Source: Pseudomonadota bacterium (GTDB lineage: Bacteria > Pseudomonadota > Gammaproteobacteria > Burkholderiales > Burkholderiaceae_C). Taken from it: a stretch of DNA of 11,882 bases. The translations under genes and the position numbers were made by a program. The notes below the pieces were generated by a model. The model was given only the letters and a program-made list of their open reading frames with translations, was not told where the DNA came from and searched no databases. The stretch is from contig JAFECV010000022.1 in assembly GCA_018241985.1 (NCBI GenBank), forward strand, positions 1 through 11,882. The letters run 5' to 3'. Below are positions 1 through 6,560 of this stretch, one piece after another. Position 1 is the stretch's first letter; each line of letters opens with the position of its first letter.

Positions 1-295
1 CGGTCTGCGCGAGTGCGCGCACGCGCGCGCGCGCCAGCGGGTCGCTGGGCAGCAGCGGTGGCTCCGGATGGGTTTCGTCCAGGTATTCGATGATCGCCAT
101 CGACTGGCCGAGGGTCTGGCCGTCGACCTCGAGCGTCGGCACCAACAGCGCCGGCGACAGCGCGGCATAGGCCGGCTGTTTGTGCTCGCCGCGAACCAGA
201 TGCACCGGCACGTAGTCGTAGGCCAGCCCCTTGAGCAACAGCGCAATGCGCACCCGGAACGATGCGGACGAGCGGAAGTAGTTGTAGAGCTTCAT
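1..295 (-). CDS. maiA: Maleylacetoacetate/maleylpyruvate isomerase (zeta-class GST), N-terminal part, cut by window edge
   Basis: Glutathione-dependent cis-trans isomerase that converts maleylacetoacetate or maleylpyruvate to the fumaryl isomer in homogentisate/gentisate catabolism; cytosolic. Only the first 98 residues are present (normal length about 210-215); the rest lies left of base 1. The reading starts MKLYNYFRSSASFRVRIAL, the zeta-GST N-terminal signature: S9-S10-A-S12 and R14/R16 sit where the SSCxxxRVRIAL motif with the catalytic serine lies. A thioredoxin-fold core follows, with the LVPTLE cis-proline segment at 51-56 and Q64-S65, the pair that contacts the gamma-glutamyl of glutathione. 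The Cys of the eukaryotic motif is Ala here, as is common in bacterial members. The ATG at 295-293 is the family start; no strong ribosome binding site is seen. Family assignment is firm. Whether the substrate is maleylacetoacetate or maleylpyruvate cannot be told from the N-terminus. Confidence 0.92.
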   Translation of the reverse strand, partial: MKLYNYFRSSASFRVRIALLLKGLAYDYVPVHLVRGEHKQPAYAALSPALLVPTLEVDGQTLGQSMAIIEYLDETHPEPPLLPSDPLARARVRALAQT

Positions 296-399
296 GCCCG
301 CAAGAATAAACCTGGGCGGTCCGGCCCGCGCGCCGTGCGGTGCAGGCCGCTTGGCCGCCGGTTCAGCGCCAGTGCAGAAGACAACCGGCGGGCAGCGGG

Positions 400-467
400 T
401 TTGCTATTTGTTTGATAGCTACCAGTGCACGTCGCTCGGTCGCTGCAGGCCGATTTGGCTCTCAAAA
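400..467. repeat. Short intergenic repeat-like element with hairpin, Comamonadaceae type (putative)
   Basis: The 267-base gap between maiA and the ABM gene holds a locally AT-rich island. It has the inverted repeat GCTAT (403-407) / ATAGC (415-419) around a 7-base loop, then CAGTG (423-427) and CGCTG (441-445), which can pair with one G-U wobble, then GGCCGATTTGG (448-458) and CTCAAAA (461-467). The pattern GCTATnnnTTTGATAGCTAC, a variable hairpin and GGCCnATTTG...CAAAA resembles a small repeat I remember as dispersed between genes in Acidovorax, Variovorax and Rhodoferax-like genomes. That match is from memory and was not searched. No ORF with good support covers this stretch. Confidence 0.45.
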
Positions 468-550
468 CCGGTGTGCAGCACGCGCACGACTGCGACGCTA
501 GACTGATCGACGTGACGCGTGCGACCGTACGCCCTCCTCCATCCGCCCAC

Positions 551-556
551 AAGGAG
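551..556 (+). promoter_or_regulatory. Ribosome binding site of the ABM-family gene
   Basis: AAGGAG ends six bases before the ATG at 563. It fixes the start of this gene and rules out the longer in-frame reading from 425, whose extra 46 residues look non-coding. Confidence 0.85.
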
Positions 557-562
557 CCCCGC

Positions 563-868
563 ATGATTTTCGAACTCGCCGACATCCGCATCCAGCCCGG
601 CCGGCAGGCCGAATTCGACGAAGCGATCGAGCACGGCGTGCGAACCGTGATCTCCCATGCAAAGGGCTTTCGCGGCTACCGGATCTTCAAATGCGTGGAG
701 ACGCCGGAACGCTACCTGCTGCAGATCCAGTGGGACACGCTGGAGGATCACACCGTCGCATTCCGGCAGTCGCCGGCGTTTGCCGAATGGCGCGCGATCG
801 TCGGGCCGTTCTTCGCGGCGCCGCCGTTCGTCGAGCACTTCAGCCTGCTGTCCGAGACGACGCGCTGA
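563..868 (+). CDS. Antibiotic biosynthesis monooxygenase (ABM) fold small protein
   Basis: A 101-residue protein of the dimeric alpha/beta-barrel superfamily. It shows the usual ABM layout: a beta strand at the N-terminus (MIFELADIRI), PGRQAEFDEAI helix (12-22), the GFRGYRIFKCVE segment (35-46), a central strand YLLQIQWDT (51-59), then the H63..F67..SPAFAEWR helix (70-77) and a C-terminal strand with EHFSLL (91-96). Family members include cofactor-independent quinone-forming monooxygenases and many uncharacterised proteins, so the substrate is unknown. It lacks any signal peptide or membrane segment. The start is set by AAGGAG six bases upstream. It converges with the MarR gene, with only 22 bases between the stop codons. 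There is no convincing promoter upstream; the 296-562 gap contains a repeat-like element. Family confidence is high, role unknown. Confidence 0.88.
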   Translation: MIFELADIRIQPGRQAEFDEAIEHGVRTVISHAKGFRGYRIFKCVETPERYLLQIQWDTLEDHTVAFRQSPAFAEWRAIVGPFFAAPPFVEHFSLLSETTR

Positions 869-890
869 GCTTGCGCGCACGCCGGTCCGG

Positions 891-1331
891 CTACGGCGCG
901 TCGTCGGCGTGCAGCACCAGCTTGTGCAGCAGCGCGATCAGCTGTTCGCGCTCGTCCCGGTCCAGCCCATTGACGATACGGTTTTGCACGCGGCGCACCG
1001 TGCGTCTCATCTGCTGCGCCAGTTGCTCGCCCAGTGGCGTGACCCACAGGAGCTTCCTCCGCTTGTCGGCGGCGTCGGCCGCGCGCCGGATCAGGCCCTT
1101 GGCCTCCAACCGCCCGATCACCGAGCCCGAGGTCGCCGCGTCGAACGCGACCCGGCCCGCGAGCGTGACCTGGTCCTCGCCCGGCCGCTCGATCAGCGCG
1201 TTCAGGATCGCGAACTGCACCGGCGTGATGTCGAACTCGGCCGTCTCTTCCATGAAGATCGCGACCGAGCGCTGATGCGCCCGGCGGATCAGGTGGCCCG
1301 GCGCGTGTTCGAGATCGAAACCCTTTGCCAT
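891..1331 (-). CDS. MarR-family transcriptional regulator
   Basis: A 146-residue dimeric winged-helix DNA-binding protein of typical MarR length. Residues 1-34 form the N-terminal dimerisation helix. The helix-turn-helix spans about 38-82, with VTLAGRVAFDAATSGSVIGR (55-74) carrying the recognition helix and LEAKGLIRR (75-83) following it. The wing is AADAADKRRKLLWVTPLG (84-101), with the D/R-rich tip found in this family, and the C-terminal helices complete the dimer interface. Members usually repress a neighbouring gene and release DNA on binding a phenolic ligand or on oxidation; no cysteine is present here, so a ligand rather than thiol oxidation is the more likely signal. It is divergent from the FAD oxidoreductase at 1400, the natural candidate target. 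The ATG at 1331 has no clear ribosome binding site. TAG stop at 893-891. Confidence 0.93.
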   Translation of the reverse strand: MAKGFDLEHAPGHLIRRAHQRSVAIFMEETAEFDITPVQFAILNALIERPGEDQVTLAGRVAFDAATSGSVIGRLEAKGLIRRAADAADKRRKLLWVTPLGEQLAQQMRRTVRRVQNRIVNGLDRDEREQLIALLHKLVLHADDAP

Positions 1332-1372
1332 GCCGCAAGTTTAGCGGCCGGCGGCACCACGCCGATCCGGCC

Positions 1373-1382
1373 TGCGATCGCA
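1373..1382. promoter_or_regulatory. Palindrome in MarR/oxidoreductase intergenic region, possible operator
   Basis: TGCGATCGCA is a perfect 10-base palindrome within the 68-base divergent gap (1332-1399), 17 bases before the oxidoreductase ATG and flanked by CCGG at 1367-1370 and 1386-1389. MarR proteins bind palindromes between divergent genes, so it is the best operator candidate here. The core GCGATCGC is also common by chance in GC-rich DNA, hence low confidence. Confidence 0.3.
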
Positions 1383-1399
1383 TTTCCGGCGCAGCCGCT

Positions 1400-2776
1400 A
1401 TGCTTGGCGACGTGACCTCCGCCCCGATCCCGCACCGGCACGACCTGCTCGACGAGCCGGCCCGCCGCACCCCGGTGCTCGGCGACTACGAGGTCGTGGT
1501 GCTCGGCGGCGGGCCGGCCGGCATCGCAGCCGCTGGCGCCGCCGCGCGCGCGGGCCGCTCCACGCTGCTGGTCGAACGCTACGGCTTTCTCGGCGGCATG
1601 GGCACCGCGGCGGACGTGACGAACTTCTGCGGCTTGCATGCGAACGTGCACGGCACGATCCGGCAGGTGGTGCACGGCGTCGCCGACGAGCTGCTGGCGC
1701 GCATCGACAGGCTCGGCGGCCTGAACACGCCGCACACGGTGTTCGGCAAGACCTGGGCGCAGGCCTACGACACCTCGGCGTACAAGATCGCCGCCGACGA
1801 TCTGCTGGTCGCCGCCGGCGCCCATCTGCTGTTCCACGCGCTCGCGGTCGGCACGCTGATGGCGTCGCCCACACGCATCGCCGCGCTACTGATCGAGACC
1901 AAGTCCGGGCGCTGCGCGGTGCGCGCTCGCTGCTTCATCGACGCCTCGGGCGACGGGGATCTGGCCGCCTGGGCCGGCGCCCCGTTCGAGAAAGGCGACG
2001 CCGCCGGCCATCTGCTGTATCCGTCGACGATATTTCGCCTCTCGGGCGTCGACCCGGACCGCGCCGGATCGGACTGGAGCCTGATCCCGCGGCTGATGCA
2101 GCAGGCCGAGGCCGAGGGGCGCTACCGCTTTCCGCGCAAGACGCCGATCGTGCGCCCGCAGAAGCACGCGACCGAATGGCGCGTGAACCTGACGCAGCTC
2201 GCGAACGCGGCCGGCGACGCGATCGACGGCACTGACGCGCGGCAGCTCAGCGAGGCCGAACTGCTGGGTCGGCGCCAGATCGCCGAGGTCGCGGGATTCC
2301 TCAAGGAAGTCCCGGGCTTCGAGGATTCGTACATCGTCGACATCGCGCCGCAGGTCGGCATCCGCGAGACGCGGCGCGTGCGCGGCTTGTACCAGCTCAC
2401 CGAAGGCGATGTGCTCGGCTGCGCGAGCTTCGACGACACGATCGGCGTCAACGGCTGGCCGCTCGAACTGCACCTGAAGGGCGACGTGGAATTTCGCTGG
2501 CCGCCCATCCCGCAAAGCCGCGGCTTCAACCACCTGCCGTACCGGATGACGGTGCCGCAGGGACTCGACAACCTGTGGGTCGCCGGACGCTGCGCATCGA
2601 TGACGCACGAAGCGCAGTCGGCCGCCCGCGTCAGCGGTGCCTGCTTCGTGATGGGTCAGGCAGCCGGGAGCGCCGCCGCGCTGGCGCTGGCGGGCGGCGT
2701 CACCGCCGCCGCGGTCGATCCGGCCGCGCTGCAGCGCCGACTCGAATCCGACGGTGCCTGGCTGGGAATCGACTGA
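1400..2776 (+). CDS. FAD-dependent oxidoreductase (FAD_oxidored / PF12831-like)
   Basis: A 458-residue soluble flavoprotein. The Rossmann FAD-binding motif GGGPAG is at 36-41, preceded by strand YEVVVL (30-35). E59 at the end of the second strand would bind the ribose, followed by RYGFLGGMGT (60-69), the glycine-rich segment typical of the FAD_oxidored family. CFIDASGDGDLA (178-189) is the second FAD contact, VGIRETRRVRG (319-329) is the family's conserved central motif, and NLWVAGRCAS (391-400) is the C-terminal FAD loop. A small-residue-rich helix follows (about 408-432). Family members are mostly uncharacterised; no substrate can be assigned. The ATG at 1400 gives a leader (HRHDLLDEPARRTPVLGDY) that looks homologous to relatives; a GTG at 1412 is an alternative. 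The longer in-frame reading from 1325 would overlap the MarR start and is unlikely. It is divergent from marR and converges with the epimerase gene; no intrinsic terminator is seen in 2777-2857. Confidence 0.9.
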   Translation: MLGDVTSAPIPHRHDLLDEPARRTPVLGDYEVVVLGGGPAGIAAAGAAARAGRSTLLVERYGFLGGMGTAADVTNFCGLHANVHGTIRQVVHGVADELLARIDRLGGLNTPHTVFGKTWAQAYDTSAYKIAADDLLVAAGAHLLFHALAVGTLMASPTRIAALLIETKSGRCAVRARCFIDASGDGDLAAWAGAPFEKGDAAGHLLYPSTIFRLSGVDPDRAGSDWSLIPRLMQQAEAEGRYRFPRKTPIVRPQKHATEWRVNLTQLANAAGDAIDGTDARQLSEAELLGRRQIAEVAGFLKEVPGFEDSYIVDIAPQVGIRETRRVRGLYQLTEGDVLGCASFDDTIGVNGWPLELHLKGDVEFRWPPIPQSRGFNHLPYRMTVPQGLDNLWVAGRCASMTHEAQSAARVSGACFVMGQAAGSAAALALAGGVTAAAVDPAALQRRLESDGAWLGID

Positions 2777-2857
2777 GGAACTGGCACGGGCATCCCCCGG
2801 CTGCGCCTGCAGCGAGCACGACCGGACTCGCGGAGGAACGTTCGACGCCCGGCGCGA

Positions 2858-3820
2858 TCAGCGCTGCGTCCGAAACCACTGCGCCGAATCCTGCAACTGA
2901 TCCGCGTAAGAAGTGAAGTGCAGACCGAGGGCGCGCTCCGCAGCGGTTGAATCCAGCCAGATCTGCTGCCCCCAGAAGCGCACCAGCGCCGGCGGCATGG
3001 CGTCGGGCAGAGCCCCCAGGTCGAAATGCAGCTTGGCGGCCAGTCTCTCCGTCACCTTCAGCGGCGGGCCCAGCAGCATCGCGTCCAGCGTCAGCCGGCG
3101 CGCCGTGAGCCGCCGAACCGGCGCCGCGCCGATGGCCAGCGCGAGATCGACGAAGTAGCCGTTCCAGCGCGGGCTGTCCGCTGCCGCCAGGTTGAAGGCC
3201 TCGAGTCTCCCGGGTTGCAAAGGCAGCCGCAGCGACGCGATGACGGCCCGGCACACGTCGTCGACATGAACCAGATTCGTCCATCCATCGGCCACTGCGC
3301 CGAGATCGCCGAGGCGATGCGCCCGCAGCCAGCGACCGACGCGCCCGACCCACAGCTCGCTGCCCGGACCGCCGACGCATCCCGGGCGCAGCACCACGCA
3401 TTCGCCGCCCTGCTGCACGAACGCAGCCATGTGCGCTTCTGCCTCGCATTTCGCCCGCGCGTACCAGCCCAATCCCGGATCGAACGGCGCATCCTCCCGC
3501 ACCGAACCCTGCGCCCGGCCATACACCGACATCGTGCTCATGTGCACAATGCGGCTGCCCGTGGCGGCAGCGGCCCGGGCAAGCGCCTGCGCGCCTTGAG
3601 CGATTGAGTCGGCGCTTCCGGCGACGCAGTTGATCACCGCGTCCATTCCCTGCAGCGCACGCGACAAGCCGGCGTCGTCCATCGTGTCGACCTGAACGCC
3701 GTGCGCGCCGGCCGGCTGCGACCGGGATGCGCGGACGACCTCGGTGTCCGCCTGCGCCTCCAGCATCTGCGCCAGGCGTCCACCGATATGGCCCGTGGCG
3801 CCCAGAATCAGCACCTTCAT
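2858..3820 (-). CDS. NAD(P)-dependent epimerase/dehydratase-family protein (extended SDR)
   Basis: A 320-residue extended short-chain dehydrogenase. The Rossmann motif GATGHIG is at 7-13 (GxxGxxG), followed by the second strand VVRASRS (28-34). INCVAG (63-68) is the cofactor-contacting segment. IVHMSTMSVYG (91-101) carries the catalytic S/T region, and Y120-A-R-A-K124 is the YxxxK catalytic pair. LRPGCVGGPGS (144-154) and NLVHVDDVCRAV (182-193) match the substrate-side motifs of the epimerase group. Members act on nucleotide sugars, sterol-like ketols or flavonoid-like alcohols; the substrate cannot be chosen here. The ATG at 3820 overlaps the GMC stop by four bases (ATGA), implying translational coupling and a common mRNA. 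The longer open frame to 4378 is antisense to nothing of its own and is a shadow of the GMC gene. Stop TGA at 2860-2858. Confidence 0.9.
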   Translation of the reverse strand: MKVLILGATGHIGGRLAQMLEAQADTEVVRASRSQPAGAHGVQVDTMDDAGLSRALQGMDAVINCVAGSADSIAQGAQALARAAAATGSRIVHMSTMSVYGRAQGSVREDAPFDPGLGWYARAKCEAEAHMAAFVQQGGECVVLRPGCVGGPGSELWVGRVGRWLRAHRLGDLGAVADGWTNLVHVDDVCRAVIASLRLPLQPGRLEAFNLAAADSPRWNGYFVDLALAIGAAPVRRLTARRLTLDAMLLGPPLKVTERLAAKLHFDLGALPDAMPPALVRFWGQQIWLDSTAAERALGLHFTSYADQLQDSAQWFRTQR

Positions 3821-5511
3821 GCCGCGATCCCCGCCTTGTCGGCAGGCATCGGCGCCTGCGTTCCGCGTCGCGCGAGGTGATCGGCCAGCCGCAGCGAGAG
3901 CGCGATCAGCGTCAAGGTCGGGTTCGCCTGGCTCGAAGTCGCGAATGCCGCGCTGCCCGCGACGAACAGGTTGTCCACCGAATGCACCTTGCAGTTGGCG
4001 TCGACGACGCTGGTGCGCGGATCGGTTCCCATTCGGGTCGTGCCGGTATGGTGCCCGCCATACGCACCGTAGCGCGTCAGATCCTGCTCCAGCGTATCGC
4101 GGTCGTACTCGAAGCTCGCGACGCCGCTTTGCGCGAACTCGGCGGCAAAGGCATCCAGCGTCACCCTGACCGACTCGATGTCCCTCGCGCAGTACCGCCA
4201 ATCCACGCACAGTGGCGGCAGGCCCAGCGCATCGACGCCGTCGCCCAGCGTGACCCGGCTCTGCGGTTGCGGCATCTGCTCGCTGTGGACTTCGAGACTG
4301 AAGCGGTTGCTGCGGTTGCGCAGGATCACCGACGGGAACTTGCGTTCGGCGAGGGTACGGCGGGTGATCCAGTGCCACAGGAAACCCGTGGTATCGACGG
4401 AGTCGAGCAGGATGTTGCGCAGGTGCAGCGCGTGGTTGCGCAGGCTCCCTTGTGCACCGGCCTCGAGTCGCTTGCCGTATTCGTAGCTGATCAGTCGCCG
4501 CGCCATGAACAGCCCCGATAGCACGCCGTTGCGGTGCGACGGGTCCGCGATACGCGGGAAATGCAGGCGCGCGACCATGTTGCCGACGCCCAGGCGGCGC
4601 TGCGCCTCGGCCGTGAGCGACAAACGGCGGCGGCAGTAGATGCCGTCAGGCGAGATTTCGTAGCCGTGACGCACCCTGTCGGGGCTGCCATGCACCGTGA
4701 GCAGTCCCACGTTCCCCGCGATATGACACTGGTAGTAGCGCCCGACCACGTCGTTCTCGTTGCCGACACCGGCCGGCACCACGTCCCTGGACGCCAGCAG
4801 CAGGCGCGCGACCTCCAGCCCACCCGTCGCGATGACGATGCTTCGCGCCTGAACCGTGAAGCGGCGACCCGACAGCGTGGCCACTTCCAGTTCGCGCACG
4901 CTGCCGCCGTTCGGCTGCAGCCGGATGCCGGTGCAGTTGGCGCCAAGCAGCACGCGGACATCCGACGCCAACGCCAGGCGGCCGTGATAGCGAGTCGCGA
5001 AGTTGGTCGGACAGGAAAAGCGCTCGATGCTGTTGGTGCGCACCACCGGGCTGTCGAAACCTTGGATCATCGGGCGGGCGCCGGGGCCGAATACGCTGTC
5101 CGCGTCGTACTCGAAACGCCCGGCTTCGGACAGCGTGTTGGCCTCCGGGTAGAACGACGCCAGATCGTCGTAGCCGATCGGCCAGCCGCTGAACGGAACA
5201 GCGCCCCGCTGCTGGAAGTCGAGCGGGTCGAACGGCATGCAGCGGCCGCCCCAGATGGCGGTCGAGCCCCCGAACTGGCGAAGCCGGTACTTGTCGGGCG
5301 GGCTGTGCAGGTGCTCGTCGGCGACCTCGCCGGCATAGAGAGCCTGCGTCGCCTTGTCGCGCCCGAGATGGCCGGCTTCCAGCAGCAGCACGGACAGGCC
5401 GCGGCCCGACAGATGCAGCGCCATCGAGATGCCGGCCGCCCCTGCCCCCACGATGCAGATGTCCGCCCGCAGACGAGCGCCCTGATCGACGGTGACTGCT
5501 TCGCTGATCAC
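3817..5511 (-). CDS. GMC-family FAD-dependent oxidoreductase
   Basis: A 564-residue glucose-methanol-choline oxidoreductase that oxidises an alcohol with FAD. VGAGAAG at 21-27 is the dinucleotide-binding motif, E45 after strand VLLLEAG binds the ribose, and FGGSTAIWGGR (80-90) is the GMC signature around the flavin. IVIATGGLEVARLLL (225-239) is the second GMC motif. The C-terminal domain has HHTGTTRMG (487-495) and LFVAGSAAF..SSQANPT (515-532), giving the His487-Asn530 catalytic pair of the choline dehydrogenase/gluconate dehydrogenase side of the family. No Tat or Sec signal is present, so it is probably cytosolic. The start is GTG at 5511, with AGGGGG (5519-5524 on this strand) seven bases upstream. 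It precedes the epimerase gene with an ATGA overlap; a small ORF may precede it with a GTGA overlap. The substrate is unknown; similar GMC proteins occur in polysaccharide and secondary-metabolite loci, but no glycosyltransferase is nearby. Confidence 0.9.
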   Translation of the reverse strand: MISEAVTVDQGARLRADICIVGAGAAGISMALHLSGRGLSVLLLEAGHLGRDKATQALYAGEVADEHLHSPPDKYRLRQFGGSTAIWGGRCMPFDPLDFQQRGAVPFSGWPIGYDDLASFYPEANTLSEAGRFEYDADSVFGPGARPMIQGFDSPVVRTNSIERFSCPTNFATRYHGRLALASDVRVLLGANCTGIRLQPNGGSVRELEVATLSGRRFTVQARSIVIATGGLEVARLLLASRDVVPAGVGNENDVVGRYYQCHIAGNVGLLTVHGSPDRVRHGYEISPDGIYCRRRLSLTAEAQRRLGVGNMVARLHFPRIADPSHRNGVLSGLFMARRLISYEYGKRLEAGAQGSLRNHALHLRNILLDSVDTTGFLWHWITRRTLAERKFPSVILRNRSNRFSLEVHSEQMPQPQSRVTLGDGVDALGLPPLCVDWRYCARDIESVRVTLDAFAAEFAQSGVASFEYDRDTLEQDLTRYGAYGGHHTGTTRMGTDPRTSVVDANCKVHSVDNLFVAGSAAFATSSQANPTLTLIALSLRLADHLARRGTQAPMPADKAGIAA

Positions 5512-5609
5512 GCATCGGCCCCCTGCGGCGGCTGAACGGCCGCATGCTGCGTCGGCACCACCGCGTCCGACTGCAACAACCGTGGCAACCGTGCTTCGTG
5601 ACTCGACAC
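5508..5609 (-). CDS. Possible 33-residue ORF upstream of and overlapping the GMC gene
   Basis: A short reading frame starts at GTG 5609-5607 and ends in TGA at 5510-5508, which overlaps the GMC GTG start (GTGA). It is preceded by a purine-rich GGAAAGGGAG ending four bases before the GTG, one of the better ribosome binding sites in the window. The peptide begins VSSHEARLPRLLQSD, is Gln/Pro/Ala-rich at its end, and has no membrane segment or recognisable domain; 25 of its 32 internal codons end in G or C. It could be a real small protein, a translational-coupling leader for the GMC gene, or chance. I do not recognise the peptide. Confidence 0.3.
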   Translation of the reverse strand: MSSHEARLPRLLQSDAVVPTQHAAVQPPQGADA

Positions 5610-5657
5610 TGAACTCCCTTTCCTGCCCGCCGGGCCTCTGCGCTCGCCGGGGTCAAC

Positions 5658-5689
5658 CACAACCCGTTCGCGCACCTTTAGACGTTGTG
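5658..5689. promoter_or_regulatory. Inverted repeat in the GMC/FAH divergent region, possible operator
   Basis: CACAAC (5658-5663) and GTTGTG (5684-5689) form a 6-base inverted repeat with 20 bases between. They lie in the 283-base region (5512-5794) between the minus-strand GMC operon and the plus-strand hydrolase gene. This region must hold the promoters of both directions, but I find no good sigma-70 -35/-10 pair. Apart from the small ORF and this repeat I see nothing else in it. Confidence 0.2.
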
Positions 5690-5794
5690 TAGCGTACCAT
5701 CCCGACCCGGACCCACCACAGGCCATGCGACCGGACTGCTCCTCGAGAGGCCGGCATCGACTTGCCCAGGTACCAGTTGCGCGGGAAGAACTTC

Positions 5795-6490
5795 ATGAAA
5801 TACCTGTTCGAACCGATCCCCGTCGTCTCGCTCGCCATTGCCGGCCGGGTCGAGCGCTTTCCGGTGCGCCGTGTGTACTGCGTCGGGCGCAATTACGTCG
5901 AACACGCGAAGGAGATGGGCTTCAGCGGACGCGAGCCGCCGTTCTTCTTCCTGAAACCGGCCGACGCGGTCGTGACCGGCGACGCGGGAGCGACGTTGGG
6001 CGTCCCGTACCCCAGTCTCACGAAGAGCCTGCACCACGAGATCGAACTGGTGGTGGCGATCGGCACCGGCGGCCGGAACATTCCGGCCGCAGAGGCCGAG
6101 CGCCACATCTTCGGCTACGCGGTCGGGCTGGACATGACGCGGCGCGACCTGCAGAACGACATGAAGAAGCAGGGCCGCCCGTGGGAGATCGGCAAGGCGT
6201 TCGACCGCTCGGCGCCGGTCGGCGTCGTCACGCCCGCGAGCGAAGCCGGCGCCGTTGCGCGGGCCGAGATCAGCCTCAGCGTGAACGGCGAGGCGCGCCA
6301 GCGCAGCGACCTGTCCAAGCTGATCTGGAACATCGGCGAAACCATCGAGCACCTGTCGGCCGCGTGGGAACTCGCGCCCGGCGACCTGATCTTCACCGGA
6401 ACCCCGGAGGGCGTGGCGGCGGTGGTGCAGGACGACCTGCTCGTCGGCCAGGTGACCGGTCTGCAGCCGCTGCGCGTTCAGATCACCTGA
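5795..6490 (+). CDS. Fumarylacetoacetate hydrolase-family protein, probably fumarylpyruvate hydrolase (NagK-like)
   Basis: A 231-residue single-domain FAH-fold enzyme that hydrolyses a C-C bond in a fumaryl-keto acid. It opens with strands [13 protein letters not shown] and the family segment [15 protein letters not shown] (27-41), with [12 protein letters not shown] (48-59) lining the active site. The metal-binding carboxylates are E82 and E84 in [10 protein letters not shown] (81-90) and D113 in GLDMTRRD (111-118). K134 in [11 protein letters not shown] (131-141) and TGTPEGV (201-207) complete the signature. The length of about 230 residues and [14 protein letters not shown] match the gentisate-pathway fumarylpyruvate hydrolases rather than the 400-residue fumarylacetoacetases. 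The start at ATG 5795 has GGGAAG (5783-5788) six bases upstream; the in-frame ATG at 5762 has no such site. The Nudix gene follows after 70 bases on the same strand. Partner maiA lies 5.5 kb to the left, divergent. Confidence 0.92.
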   Translation: MKYLFEPIPVVSLAIAGRVERFPVRRVYCVGRNYVEHAKEMGFSGREPPFFFLKPADAVVTGDAGATLGVPYPSLTKSLHHEIELVVAIGTGGRNIPAAEAERHIFGYAVGLDMTRRDLQNDMKKQGRPWEIGKAFDRSAPVGVVTPASEAGAVARAEISLSVNGEARQRSDLSKLIWNIGETIEHLSAAWELAPGDLIFTGTPEGVAAVVQDDLLVGQVTGLQPLRVQIT

Positions 6491-6560
6491 AGCACTGCAC
6501 AGGCATCGGCGCCGGCCAAGGCGCCTGTCCGGGTGCCTGTTCAACGTAAACTCGGAGCCC

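Noticed and set aside
13..34. A 22-base alternating purine-pyrimidine tract that could form Z-DNA.
   Set aside because: It is inside the maiA coding region and is explained by Arg/Ala/Val codons in a GC-rich genome.
425..562. In-frame N-terminal extension of the ABM protein.
   Set aside because: A strong ribosome binding site (551-556) precedes the ATG at 563, the extension overlaps the repeat-like element, and ABM proteins are about 100 residues long.
2800..2813. Small hairpin GCTGC-gcct-GCAGC between the convergent oxidoreductase and epimerase genes.
   Set aside because: Only five base pairs and no T-run in either direction; expected by chance at this GC content.
3821..4378. Long extension upstream of the epimerase start in the same frame.
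   Set aside because: It lies wholly within the GMC gene in another frame; the Rossmann motif begins right after the ATG at 3820.
6498..6540. Inverted repeats ACAGGC/GCCTGT with inner GGCGCC between the FAH and nudix genes.
   Set aside because: There is no T-tract, the stem has an asymmetric bulge, and the two genes look co-transcribed; not called as a terminator.
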